NCBI GenBank assembly: GCA_030595715.1
Contig: JAUVCN010000019.1
Span: 1-35,247, forward strand
Direction: 5' to 3'
DNA from: Thermoplasmatales archaeon
GTDB lineage: Archaea; Thermoplasmatota; Penumbrarchaeia; Penumbrarchaeales; Penumbrarchaeaceae
DNA length: 35,247 nucleotides
Below are positions 10,301-16,898 of the stretch, piece by piece; position 1 is the stretch's first letter, and each line of letters starts with the position of its first letter. The position numbers were made by a program, and so were the translations under genes. The notes beneath the pieces are model-generated. The model searched no databases, was not told where the DNA came from, and saw only the letters and a list, made by a program, of their open reading frames with translations.

Positions 10301-13300
10301 GTGTGTTCCAAGGACCTCAACGATCGGATTCATTCCCCTCCTTTTCGGTTCTTCCTCTGCCTCAACGATCAATGCGGCCACGCCCGAGCCAATGATCATA
10401 CCCTTCCTTCTCCGATCGAAGGGAAGGGCCGCCTTGGTGATATCCTCTTCAGGGGTCAATGCACCGAGCGCAAGCAGTGATGAGCCGTACCATTCGATGT
10501 TGTTATCTGAAGCCGGATCATCAGCTCCGATGACGATGACCCTCTTGCATCGTCCTGCCTGTATCCAATCCTGCGCTATTGAAATGGCAAGGGATGATGA
10601 AGCGCATGCGGAATTGACCTGCGTATTGGGTCCCTTCGCCTTGATGTACTGTGCGAACTGGGAATGTCCCATTGCCAGGGTCTTGAACATGAACATGCGG
10701 GGAAAATGATATTCCTTTGTCTCGTCATCGGACACCCCCTCGTACCAGGCATCGAGCGCTGCCTCCTCCTCCGTTCCCTTGATCCTTTCCTTCAACACCT
10801 CGTATGCGATCCTTCTCTCCTCTCCCACTGCCTTTGACATCTTGGCATCGAAATAAGATGAGATCTCCTCCAGCAGATTATCGAGTCCCGGAAATGCGGA
10901 GGCGAACACTATTCCAGTGTCCTCCTGCATCTCGAGAGGAAGCTCCCAGTTCTCTGGCAGGAACGACCCTGTGGAGGTCTGTGAATATCTCCTGACGAGT
11001 GGTATTCCGGAATCCTTTATCGCAAGCAGACCCGCCGCAAAGGCGAGTTTGGATGTGATATCGAGAACCTCGACAAGGTTCTCCGGAACACCGAACTCCG
11101 ATGCAAGGTCGAACTCACCCAGTTTTCCTGTCAGATGAAGGACCTTGGATGGATCGTCGAGGTTCACCATCTCGGCGCTTCCATCGGGTTTCTTGTCAAG
11201 TCTGACTATGTTCTTGTCAATGAACTTCTCCAGGTATTCCGTGTCCACATTGGAGATCAGGTTCCTTCCCTCGACCAGGTAACCCAGATTGTTTGGATCG
11301 AACACTTTCTTGAACGTTCCCGGAAGTCCGATAGCAGAACCCGAGATCACGACATTGACACCTTTCCTCGTGGGCACAGTTGCTCCGGTCCCGGAAAGGT
11401 CGACATCTTCCCGTTCCTTCTCCTTTTTCGGTCCGCCTGCCGGGACCCTCTCGTACACATTCTTGAGGAAATCGGAAATGAGATCGGAATTGGAATCCAG
11501 GAATGACCGGAAGCCAGGATCATCGGTCTTCATCATAGGTTCCGTTTCCTGCTTTGGAGCGGGGGTTATAGGGAGAGGTTCTACTGCAACCTCTCTATGT
11601 GTAACCTCTTCCCTGACGAACGGATCGAAAGCCTCGATGAATTCCTTCTCGTAACATGAGGCGTCATCCTTTTCAGGTATATTCAGATCGAAACCCAATG
11701 ACCAGAGCGAGGCGACCAGCTCGTTATAGGTCCTGACCCCACCCTTCTTGGGATGATTCGAGGTGATAGGGAACACCTTGCCCTTCTTCACATCCTCTTC
11801 CATCAGGTTGTATGCGAATGATGAGAGGGCCCTCTTCGGACCGACCTCGATGAATGTCCTTGCGCCGTCCTTGTATGCCCTGTCCACCTCTCCGATCCAT
11901 TCCACGGAATGGGCGACCTGCTCCTTGAGAAGGTCCAGGACCTGCTCCTTTATTTCCTCGTCAGTTCCTTCTGACGGATAGTAATCCGCAGTGACGTTAG
12001 ATAGGACAGGGATCTTCGGTCTGCTGAAATCGAGCTTGGAAAGATAGTTCCTGAGAGGTACCTTTGCCGGAGCCACCACCTCACTGTGGAATGCGTGGGA
12101 CACCGGGATATGTCCAGCTTCTATCCCCCTCTCCTGGAATTTTGCCAATGCCTCGTCCACGGATCCGCTTTCACCGGCGATCACAGTCTGGACATGGCAG
12201 TTCTTGTTGGCAGGGATCACATATCCTTCGATGCCTGAAAGGACCTCTTCGACCTCCTTCAGGCCTGCCATGACCGATGCCATCTTCCCGGGATCGTCGA
12301 CCTGGAGGTCCCTCATCTCCTTTCCTCTGGCGGACACTGCTTTCAGCGCATCCTCGAACTTCATTATCCCGGACGCGATCAATGCGCCATACTCCCCGAG
12401 TGAATGGCCCATCACCAGGTCGGCCTCGATCCCGAGATTTGTAATAAGCTTGTACATTGCCGTATCGACCGTCAGCATCGATGGTTGATTGAACTCTGTC
12501 TGGCGGAGCGTCTCCGACGCTTTCTTGAAATCGGGTGAGCTTCGGTCCAGATCTTTGAAAACATATGATGACAGGGGTTCGTCGATCAGGTCCTTCATCA
12601 CGTTATCTGCCTCTTCGAAGGTCTCCCTTACAACAGTGTATTTCTCCTTCAGGTCCCTGAACATGTTGATATACTGCGACCCCTGACCGGGGAACATCAG
12701 ACAGACCTTGCCGTGGTCTATCCTTTCCCTGTCCCCGACGAAGATACCTTTTGCCGCCAGGGCCATCAATGCCTTCTCGTTGAGCCCTATCTTCTTGAGC
12801 ATCCCGAGCTGTTTTTCGAAGTTCTCGATATCGTTTGCGACCAAACCAAGTCTGTATCTCCCGTTATATGATGGCATCCTCCAGGCATCCTTGAGCCTTC
12901 CTCCGTCAGCCACGATCTTCTTTGCATCTTCAAAGGCGGCCGTGGCCTGTTTCAGAAGGTCCAGCGGATTATCGGAGGAGAATATGAAGGCCTCTCCTTC
13001 CTTGTGTCCATGTTCCTCGAGATAGGATACGATCCCATCCGTGTCCACTGTCCTCTTGACATCATCAACAGGGATCTGCTCGGCTGGTGCTGGAATGGCA
13101 GTTACCTCTTCTGTTTTGGCAACCTTCCATGCATCGTAGATATCCGTATCGAACTCTTCGAGAATGACATGGAAGTTGGTCCCTCCGAAGCCGAATGCAG
13201 AGACACCGCACCTCCTGGGAATGTCAGGAGAGATCCTGTTCCACTCCTTGCTCTCTGTAATCACATAGAATGGGGTCTTCTCCCAGTCGATGTAGTGGTT

Positions 13301-15508
13301 GGGCTTGTCGAAATTGATCTGCGGTGGGAGGATCTTGTTATCAATTGCTAGCGCTGACTTGATCATCCCGGCAGCTCCGGCTGCGGATTTCAGATGTCCG
13401 ATCTGTGATTTTACGGATGTCAGGCCAATGGATGCAGGAGGCAGATCCGTGAAGACCTGCGCCAGAGCATTCATCTCGGCCACATCGCCTACAGCTGTCG
13501 AGGTTCCGTGGGCCTCTATGAACGATATCGTTTCCGGTCCGACCCTTGCATCCTCGAGGCCCCTCTTGACCGACAACATCTGTCCTTCCGGATTCGGGGC
13601 AGTGATGCCCTTTCCTTTTCCATCCGATGAACCGCCGATGCCTCTGATCACTGCATAGATATGGTCCCCGGCATCAACTGCATCCTCGAGCCTTTTCAGG
13701 ATAACGATACCGCCACCCTCCCCCATGAGGAACCCGTTCGCCCCATCCGAGAATGGACGTGAACCATCCGGTGTCAGTGCGCCTATCTTGCAGAATTCCA
13801 CAAAGCCATGTGAGGCCATAAGTGAGTCCAGACCACCGGATACCGCCGCATCGATCTGTCTGAGATTAAGGCTGTTCCTTGCCACAAAGACCGCAGCGAG
13901 AGCGGAAGCACAGGCAGCGTCAGTTATGAAATTGGGCCCCCTGAAGTTGAAGATGTTGGCGATCCTTCCTGATGCAACATTGGGAAGGGACCCGGGCATG
14001 GTATCCTCGTTGATATCTATGGTGTTATCATTCACGGCCTTCCGGGTCTGAAGATAGAGCTTCTTCCTCGCATCCTCGGGGATATCCTTCCAGATATCTG
14101 TCTGCTTCATCCAATCATGGATCTCCTCGAAGTTCACCCGTGTTGAGACCCAGTCCCTGTTCTCACCTCCACCCGAGTTCGAAACGATGACACCAACATT
14201 GTTCCTGTCGATATCGCCACCTTCGTACAGGTTTGCATCTATCAGGGCCTCCTTCGTTGCCACTATTCCATATTTCTGGTATAGATCTATGAATTCCGCA
14301 ACCTTCGGAGGGATCTTGTAATCGAACGGGTTGAACTCGAGTTCGGTGATGAATGCACCGATCTTGCTATATGTTTTGTTCGGAACCGATGGGTCCGGAT
14401 CATAATGGAGCTTCCAATCCCATCTCTCCTTTGGTATCTCGCAGGTGGCATCGACACCGTCAAGGACCATCTGCCAGAAATTATCCTTACCGATACCCTT
14501 TGGGAATACTGTGCCCATTCCGATGATCGCAATGGAGCTATCGTGATAGTTTTTAGGAACCGGTTTTCCGTCCACCATGACGTCGGCTGAAGCTTTTTTC
14601 GGTTCTATGGGTCCAGACACAGGTGGTAAAACATCATCAAAGCTTTTCTTACCGATCTCCATGGCGTCATCACCAGCCGGATATAACATGGCATCTCCCT
14701 TCATTGTAATGGAGATCATTTCCGTGATCTCGGATTTCATCGATTTGTAGATCGCCTTGGGATCATCCTCATTTTCCAACCCTATAGAGGATAATCTTCT
14801 GGCCTCCTCATCTCCGGAGATGAACCTCATGGTCCTTCCGATATCCTTCATTACAGTTATGACGCTGCTGCCGTCCATTCTGTCCTTCACAGCCTTCGGA
14901 AGATATGAGCTTCCCAGTGATTCCTGGTCCATCACATAACCCTGGAATCGGTCCTTTCCCATATCATCGATATCGAATCCTCCCCTTGCCACGATCGGGG
15001 TGTCCTTGACCAACCCCTCGATCCCGGACCTGAACTTCGAAAGCTCCATGTCCGAAACCCTCCCACCGCCTTCGAAGGACCTCAGTATCAAGGCATCTGC
15101 TCCGCTGGACGCGGAATCATTGGCCTCTTCCAGAGAACATACCTCCTGAAAGATCTTCATCCCCATTTCATGGGCTGTATCGTAAACACCCGATCTGACC
15201 ATGTCCGGAAGGCCTTCCTTGGATATGGATACGATCAATTTGAGACCCTGCGGAATATCTCCGGCCATCAGGATCATCAACTTGTCGCTCATCGGATCCA
15301 ACCTGACACCGAACTTCACACCGGATCCGTTCAGGACAGGCATTGCTTCCAGTATAGCATCGTTATCGAGATATTCAAGATCAAGGACCCCGAAGGCCCC
15401 CCTCTTCGATGCCTCGATCACAATATCAGTATCTGTTTCCGCCGGTGGGCCATACACAATGATATCTTTGTTCGTTCCTAGGATTTTGCTGATAGTATCC
15501 GGGCTCAT
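4394..15508 (-). CDS. Giant single-chain iterative polyketide / PUFA-type fatty acid synthase
   Basis: A 3704-residue cytosolic multienzyme. Domain order: nitronate-monooxygenase-like (1-305), KS1 (323-785; Cys533, His667, His705), AT (935-1240; Ser1036, His1141), KS2 (1383-1893; Cys1635, His1783, His1823), six carrier domains (1960-2590), KR (2600-3095; Tyr3016), double-hotdog DH (3165-3470; His3208) and Sfp-type PPTase (3485-3704). It combines on one chain activities that bacterial PfaABCD split among four proteins, and no thioesterase is visible. The AT carries HAFH, the malonyl-CoA signature, so it should condense malonyl units and reduce and dehydrate the beta-keto products. Carriers show GIDT instead of GIDS. 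The ATG at 15508 has GGAGGG nine bases upstream. The gene probably heads a unit with iorA, iorB and deoA. The product is unknown; long-chain unsaturated acyl or aryl-primed chains are possible. Resemblance to bacterial multidomain synthases suggests transfer from bacteria. Confidence 0.93.
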   Translation of the reverse strand: MSPDTISKILGTNKDIIVYGPPAETDTDIVIEASKRGAFGVLDLEYLDNDAILEAMPVLNGSGVKFGVRLDPMSDKLMILMAGDIPQGLKLIVSISKEGLPDMVRSGVYDTAHEMGMKIFQEVCSLEEANDSASSGADALILRSFEGGGRVSDMELSKFRSGIEGLVKDTPIVARGGFDIDDMGKDRFQGYVMDQESLGSSYLPKAVKDRMDGSSVITVMKDIGRTMRFISGDEEARRLSSIGLENEDDPKAIYKSMKSEITEMISITMKGDAMLYPAGDDAMEIGKKSFDDVLPPVSGPIEPKKASADVMVDGKPVPKNYHDSSIAIIGMGTVFPKGIGKDNFWQMVLDGVDATCEIPKERWDWKLHYDPDPSVPNKTYSKIGAFITELEFNPFDYKIPPKVAEFIDLYQKYGIVATKEALIDANLYEGGDIDRNNVGVIVSNSGGGENRDWVSTRVNFEEIHDWMKQTDIWKDIPEDARKKLYLQTRKAVNDNTIDINEDTMPGSLPNVASGRIANIFNFRGPNFITDAACASALAAVFVARNSLNLRQIDAAVSGGLDSLMASHGFVEFCKIGALTPDGSRPFSDGANGFLMGEGGGIVILKRLEDAVDAGDHIYAVIRGIGGSSDGKGKGITAPNPEGQMLSVKRGLEDARVGPETISFIEAHGTSTAVGDVAEMNALAQVFTDLPPASIGLTSVKSQIGHLKSAAGAAGMIKSALAIDNKILPPQINFDKPNHYIDWEKTPFYVITESKEWNRISPDIPRRCGVSAFGFGGTNFHVILEEFDTDIYDAWKVAKTEEVTAIPAPAEQIPVDDVKRTVDTDGIVSYLEEHGHKEGEAFIFSSDNPLDLLKQATAAFEDAKKIVADGGRLKDAWRMPSYNGRYRLGLVANDIENFEKQLGMLKKIGLNEKALMALAAKGIFVGDRERIDHGKVCLMFPGQGSQYINMFRDLKEKYTVVRETFEEADNVMKDLIDEPLSSYVFKDLDRSSPDFKKASETLRQTEFNQPSMLTVDTAMYKLITNLGIEADLVMGHSLGEYGALIASGIMKFEDALKAVSARGKEMRDLQVDDPGKMASVMAGLKEVEEVLSGIEGYVIPANKNCHVQTVIAGESGSVDEALAKFQERGIEAGHIPVSHAFHSEVVAPAKVPLRNYLSKLDFSRPKIPVLSNVTADYYPSEGTDEEIKEQVLDLLKEQVAHSVEWIGEVDRAYKDGARTFIEVGPKRALSSFAYNLMEEDVKKGKVFPITSNHPKKGGVRTYNELVASLWSLGFDLNIPEKDDASCYEKEFIEAFDPFVREEVTHREVAVEPLPITPAPKQETEPMMKTDDPGFRSFLDSNSDLISDFLKNVYERVPAGGPKKEKEREDVDLSGTGATVPTRKGVNVVISGSAIGLPGTFKKVFDPNNLGYLVEGRNLISNVDTEYLEKFIDKNIVRLDKKPDGSAEMVNLDDPSKVLHLTGKLGEFDLASEFGVPENLVEVLDITSKLAFAAGLLAIKDSGIPLVRRYSQTSTGSFLPENWELPLEMQEDTGIVFASAFPGLDNLLEEISSYFDAKMSKAVGEERRIAYEVLKERIKGTEEEAALDAWYEGVSDDETKEYHFPRMFMFKTLAMGHSQFAQYIKAKGPNTQVNSACASSSLAISIAQDWIQAGRCKRVIVIGADDPASDNNIEWYGSSLLALGALTPEEDITKAALPFDRRRKGMIIGSGVAALIVEAEEEPKRRGMNPIVEVLGTHLGNSAFHGSRLDIAHISRSMDSFITKMEREWGIDRNVFAHDLIFMSHETYTPARGGSSAAEVESLRRTFGDNFSKILIMNTKGYTGHAFGACIEDPVLVKSLQEGVAIPLANLTPDQIDPQFEGLQLSSGGKHTRHYGLRLAAGFGSQLVFILIRRTDATGRYMDEEKYKNWLGSIATTEPVELETVNNVLVLKDNGRDNLIKHRAVRRGSSAIGYKKDTVKDVESNIFDDYRAGVLEIFSDKTGFPLNTIDIDSDMEMDLGIDTVKQVELFGAARVAFGLPKDEGVNLRDYPTLRDVIHYVILKKEGERVSEEIKTSQEDKRKEKGPADVDEASAASDGKWESARDRVIAIVSEKTGYPSDMLDIDLDLESDLGIDTVKQVELFGMARNEFDLPRDDSINLQDFNTLRKIIDYVLQGSGEDEVQVEETAATIEKEDEEPATAGGWDAVKDQVIIIVAEKTGYPEDMLELDLDLEADLGIDTVKQVELFGMARDEFDLPRDDSINLQELNTLRKMIDFIYERSPGRMKDNLEEKEPEAQPSKAVEEEEKIDPIEGTTPGVSWDIVKDKVITIVAEKTGYPEDMLELDLDLEADLGIDTVKQVELFGMARGEFDLPRDDSVNLSEFPTLRHIIDYVSGKAGEVDTQVEEVREEMSAEVVTEEEPAPSSISSWDLVRNKVIPIVAEKTGYPEDMLELDLDLEADLGIDTVKQVELFGMARSEFNLPKDDSVNLSEFPTLRHIIDYVAGKAGEMEAPVEEAVSDEDSEEVPDDVEHWDTVKDKVLTIVAEKTGYPEDMLELDLDLEADLGVDTVKQVELFGMARSEFGIPRDDSIDLSKFPTLRHIIDYVTDRTKELAEVEVTPAEEKKPDLSVEDLKERINRWVLQADQMEDLEQTDILPLSDKKMLLLGGGDEAVDLLISDLGCAVDQYSPDQILASSVDMEQYDGMINLYPLEMSEKVMPDDWDKLSDRAVRTLFKIGQGLYKKLKEGGFFFSITAMGGKFGIDRDVNPMNGAVSGFTKAVHRELPKTRAMVLDVPHGSDLKTVIERLAMEIVADHRIPEIGWDGQNRYRPVLRIIEPASPSMVDIKDGMNILISGGGAGITAEIVRGLAGKASLDLHILGRTKIMEDVEKYASMDKEALDEVRDGIKQKMKDEGVKVTPVKIDKEFSKITRSVGIHGLLKDIEQAGSKGHYHSLDVTDSEGLGELAEREGPFDIIIHAAGIEVSRSMSNKKIAEFDMVFNTKVKGFKALLDATRDHPLKAFISFSSVAGRFGNSGQVDYSAANDLLDKLPGAIRSIHPDCHVKAVGWSAWADVGMASKGSVKTILEIGGVTFIQVKDGVRFALDEITSGNEKEVFYSGSMGPLDAEGSMRWEEGIMAPDPVSEVEEEATEIVEEQGSGEKLEETPEAVEEKAVEKVDGATLSETPPLEEFSDEGSGERIAPLVDMIVEKDDRRLVIKKRLDVRNELFLLDHSIMGTPVLPGVMGLEIFAETAKLLRPELDVIGLKDIGFHKAVNVPDTYEVTVSAEIEDDDDQEKTVNMKFTSIDPKKGTEITHYTGKVILGRGDDACRIQEGHPFQPNSVMARVLRGEIYDHLFHGQLFQVTAAMEILSEDQLLGVYRIPEGGQFSTSTPWKDGDLITTPMQTELGFQIAGAYTLDRFDMMALPVKIGEMNYSSMMRTDEPAFAWVRFNGRKENVFSYDIDVIDTSGNVRFHYTDFCLKGLMANKVDLIGDHAFTFEEVSSPLKEVRVFRLDSDDFDPDLEKLRPAFSDEEWDELFTDRMTDKRKREHALGRVISKLAVSWSITVERSVSIPISEIRIHIEDGGKPFAKVGDERIEISISHSHRWAVCSVSSKEHGVDIELAEPRDLSFAEEAFHPSEMDLLKRIQGQMDIGEPLAQTLLFSAKEAYLKMKGVGLKVDLKEVITGEVIKIPARTGLGFELMITHDDIDSKVEAHVASAYVLTVCSK
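4397..5056 (-). other. Synthase domain: C-terminal Sfp-type 4'-phosphopantetheinyl transferase
   Basis: Residues about 3485-3704. GKPFA, ISISHS, the magnesium-binding GVDIE (Asp3596) and FSAKEAYLKMKG (Glu3643) are the ordered Sfp-family motifs. An in-cis PPTase implies the synthase converts its own carriers from apo to holo form with coenzyme A, removing dependence on a host enzyme. Confidence 0.9.
5099..6016 (-). other. Synthase domain: double-hotdog dehydratase
   Basis: Residues about 3165-3470. The first hotdog has the H-x3-G-x4-P motif as HSIMGTPVLP, with catalytic His3208. The second hotdog, where PKS dehydratases usually carry an Asp followed by Gln/His four residues on, reads ELGFQ with Glu3382 and Gln3386. 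The dehydratase is therefore probably active, with Glu in place of Asp. There is only this one DH and no FabA-like pair as in PfaC. Confidence 0.8.
6224..7711 (-). other. Synthase domain: ketoreductase with structural subdomain
   Basis: Residues about 2600-3095. A degenerate SDR-like half comes first, followed by the catalytic half with the nucleotide-binding loop ISGGGAGITAE (about 2830), HAAG, the catalytic Ser in FSSVAGRFGNSGQ and Tyr3016 in DYSAAND with the following Asn. NADPH-dependent reduction of the beta-keto group is expected. Confidence 0.9.
7739..9631 (-). repeat. Tandem array of six acyl-carrier-protein domains in the synthase
   Basis: Six imperfect copies of about 70 residues, separated by Glu/Ala/Pro-rich linkers, with the motif GIDTVKQVEL (GVDTVKQVEL in the last). 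The Thr at the phosphopantetheine position is residue 2001, 2114, 2218, 2334, 2443 and 2546. Copies 3-6 share the preceding run KTGYPEDMLELDLDLEADLG; copies 1 and 2 are more diverged. At DNA level a 76-bp block is identical in copies 3, 4 and 5 (8860-8935, 8512-8587, 8185-8260), indicating recent duplication or gene conversion. Multiple tandem carriers are characteristic of PUFA synthases, where copy number raises flux. Confidence 0.93.
9830..11362 (-). other. Synthase domain: second ketosynthase (KS2), catalytic set intact
   Basis: Residues about 1383-1893. The nucleophile is Cys1635 in NSACASSS, with His1783 in SHETYTPARGG and His1823 in TGHAFGA. A chain-length-factor partner, as in PfaC, would be expected to lack the Cys, so this looks like a competent ketosynthase of a different subfamily from KS1. 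It has long insertions between the N-terminal strand and the active site (about 250 residues). Confidence 0.85.
11789..12706 (-). other. Synthase domain: malonyl-type acyltransferase
   Basis: Residues about 935-1240. FPGQGSQY at 939-946 opens the domain, the nucleophilic Ser1036 sits in GHSLGE, and catalytic-region His1141 sits in HAFHS. HAFH at this site is the established signature of malonyl-CoA rather than methylmalonyl-CoA selectivity. It loads extender units on the carrier domains. Confidence 0.9.
13154..14542 (-). other. Synthase domain: first ketosynthase (KS1)
   Basis: Residues about 323-785. It opens with IAIIGMG and ends with GGTNFHVILEE. The nucleophile is Cys533 in DAACASA, and the two catalytic histidines are His667 in EAHGTST and His705 in GHLKSAAG, so the full Cys-His-His set is present. 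It should perform decarboxylative Claisen condensation on carrier-bound acyl chains. Confidence 0.93.
14594..15508 (-). other. Synthase domain: nitronate-monooxygenase (PfaD)-like N-terminal barrel
   Basis: Residues about 1-305. The run GAFGVLDLEYL near 34-44, GADALILRSFEGGG near 136-149 and PIVARGGFD in the 170s follow the beta-alpha pattern of flavin-dependent 2-nitropropane-dioxygenase/PfaD enoyl reductases, which usually supply enoyl reduction in PUFA synthases. The family EAGGH segment reads EGGGR here (146-150), so the His expected as a catalytic residue in nitronate monooxygenases is Arg150. Whether flavin is bound or enoyl reduction occurs is therefore uncertain. Confidence 0.6.
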
Positions 15509-15517
15509 TGGGGTTGT

Positions 15518-15523
15518 CCCTCC
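15518..15523 (-). promoter_or_regulatory. Shine-Dalgarno site of the synthase gene
   Basis: Minus strand GGAGGG, nine bases before the ATG at 15508. It fixes the start of the 3704-residue protein, with no competing in-frame start close by. Confidence 0.75.
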
Positions 15524-15584
15524 GGGGAAATTCTCAAGTCGACTTCACTTGATCGATAAGACGCAAATTCCTTTAATGATATTA

Positions 15585-15600
15585 GGTTTATAAAATTAAT
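15585..15600 (-). promoter_or_regulatory. Candidate TATA box for the synthase unit
   Basis: On the minus strand the run ATTAATTTTATAAACC lies about 80-90 nt before the synthase ATG in the most AT-rich part of the gap. It resembles an archaeal TATA element and would leave a leader of roughly 50-60 nt containing the GGAGGG site. Composition alone supports it. Confidence 0.35.
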
Positions 15601-15905
15601 GTTTTAAAAAGATCATAAATTACCCCATTTGTTACTTATTGACGTAAGAAAGGTTGATAATATGTATGGTTGATATTGTCATACTCTTAACAATATTTTC
15701 AACACGAAGTGAATTAATGATAATAAAGTAAGGGGAGGCAATATTTCGGCGCATATTGTACACACAAGTATATTCAACCATAGACGAACGTTATCCCCTA
15801 TGAAATTCATGTTCTGTTGAAGTTTATAGAGGAGCTTGATATTCAGTGTCCTGGGATCGTCGCCCCATCCGATGATATTCTCGTTGACATTGATGAGGAA
15901 TAATA

Positions 15906-16811
15906 TCAGGGATATCCTTTGACCATCTTCCTGACCCCCTCCAGGAACCATTCCATCTCATTCTCGGGCCGGTTGAAAGGACACACCGAGATACAGACAC
16001 CGCATCCATCATATTTGGCGAACTCGGTTAGACATTTGTAAGGGTCTATCGTATATTTCATGTGACCCCGTTCGAGCGATTTCTCCATCGGAATGGCTTC
16101 CCCCACACATTCATCTGCACAGATTGTGCAATGTGAACAGAACTCATCCACCCCAAATGGCCTCTCTCCATTGTCCGGAAGCTCGAGTTCCGTTGTGATG
16201 GTGCCCAACCGGACCCTCGGTCCGAACCTTGGTGTGATGAGAAGGCCCAGGCGTCCAACCTCGCCAAGGCCGGCGTTGACAGCGGCAAGAGAGTTAAGGA
16301 CGGTCGGAGGGTCCTTGATAAAGGTCCTGACCTGATGTCCCTGCGCCTGATATCCCATGGATCTGATGAACTGAGAGACCTTCAGGATGATCGACCCGAG
16401 CCTCCAGTAGGCCCTGAGCGCTTCGATGCCTGTCGGTGGGCCCGGTGCTTTCGAGATAGCTTCGATGTTCATCTGGAAACCGATCGATATGGCATATTTT
16501 CCATTGACGGTCGCACCTTTGAATATGATCTCATCTGTAACCTCGGTGAAGCCGATCATATCTGCACCTGCCGCAATGGCGAATTCTTCAATGGTCCTTG
16601 CAGCTTCTTCGGGTGACCCGAAATGAACCTTCTCTTCAGATACCGGCCCTTCCAATCGAGGATACTGGCCCTCTTCCAGGTCGTTGACCCAGAACTTCTC
16701 CATTTCCGTCCCTTTCCCGGGGTCTTCATAGTTCTTGATCAGGTACTGGAATATATCTTTGTACTCTGGAGGCTCCTTCTGGATCACCAACTTCAATCCG
16801 GGAACTGTCAT
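15906..16811 (-). CDS. Reductive-dehalogenase / QueG-like double [4Fe-4S] protein, cytosolic
   Basis: 301 residues. A central block NAGLGEVGRLGLLITPRFGPRVRL (split here: AGLGEVGRLG at 180-189, then LLITP and FGPRVRL) is characteristic of reductive dehalogenases and their relatives. It is followed by two cluster motifs, C225-x2-C228-x2-C231-x3-C235 and C260 with C270-x2-C273-x3-C277-P, arranged as in RdhA and epoxyqueuosine reductase. There is no Tat signal or membrane helix, so it should act in the cytoplasm, unlike respiratory RdhA. No membrane anchor (RdhB) gene is adjacent. Corrinoid binding cannot be judged by eye. The likely role is a corrinoid- or cluster-dependent reductase of unknown substrate; tRNA modification by a QueG-like activity is the alternative. 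It is transcribed divergently from the transglutaminase-like gene and stands 397 nt upstream of the synthase. Confidence 0.82.
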   Translation of the reverse strand: MTVPGLKLVIQKEPPEYKDIFQYLIKNYEDPGKGTEMEKFWVNDLEEGQYPRLEGPVSEEKVHFGSPEEAARTIEEFAIAAGADMIGFTEVTDEIIFKGATVNGKYAISIGFQMNIEAISKAPGPPTGIEALRAYWRLGSIILKVSQFIRSMGYQAQGHQVRTFIKDPPTVLNSLAAVNAGLGEVGRLGLLITPRFGPRVRLGTITTELELPDNGERPFGVDEFCSHCTICADECVGEAIPMEKSLERGHMKYTIDPYKCLTEFAKYDGCGVCISVCPFNRPENEMEWFLEGVRKMVKGYP

Positions 16812-16852
16812 TTAGAACCTTTGGAAGTTTCGGTGTTATCCCAGTATGTTTT

Positions 16853-16860
16853 TAATATTA
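16853..16860. promoter_or_regulatory. Palindromic TATA-like element between divergent genes
   Basis: TAATATTA sits almost centrally in the 87-nt divergent gap: 39 nt before the plus-strand ATG (16899) and 42 nt before the minus-strand ATG (16811). Flanking bases extend it to TTTTTAATATTA on the plus strand. It may serve as TATA box for both genes; a second AT-rich run (16871-16888) is an alternative for the plus gene. Confidence 0.4.
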
Positions 16861-16898
16861 CACGTTGATTTGGTTTTTGAATAATATGAGGTATACAT

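Larger units (their letters stand above)
15509..15905. other. Intergenic region upstream of the synthase gene
   Basis: 397 nt, AT-rich near the synthase. It holds the synthase ribosome-binding site and a TATA-like run. The left 75 nt next to the Fe-S protein stop have a composition closer to coding sequence, but every frame closes quickly. I see no supported gene, RNA or repeat in the remainder. Confidence 0.6.

Noticed and set aside
15679-15951. A 90-codon minus-strand frame with a hydrophobic C-terminal stretch after the Fe-S protein gene
   Set aside because: It overlaps the 3' end of the well-supported Fe-S gene, has no ribosome-binding site, and its codon use and N-terminal half do not look like a protein. 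A remnant of a longer C terminus is possible but cannot be shown.
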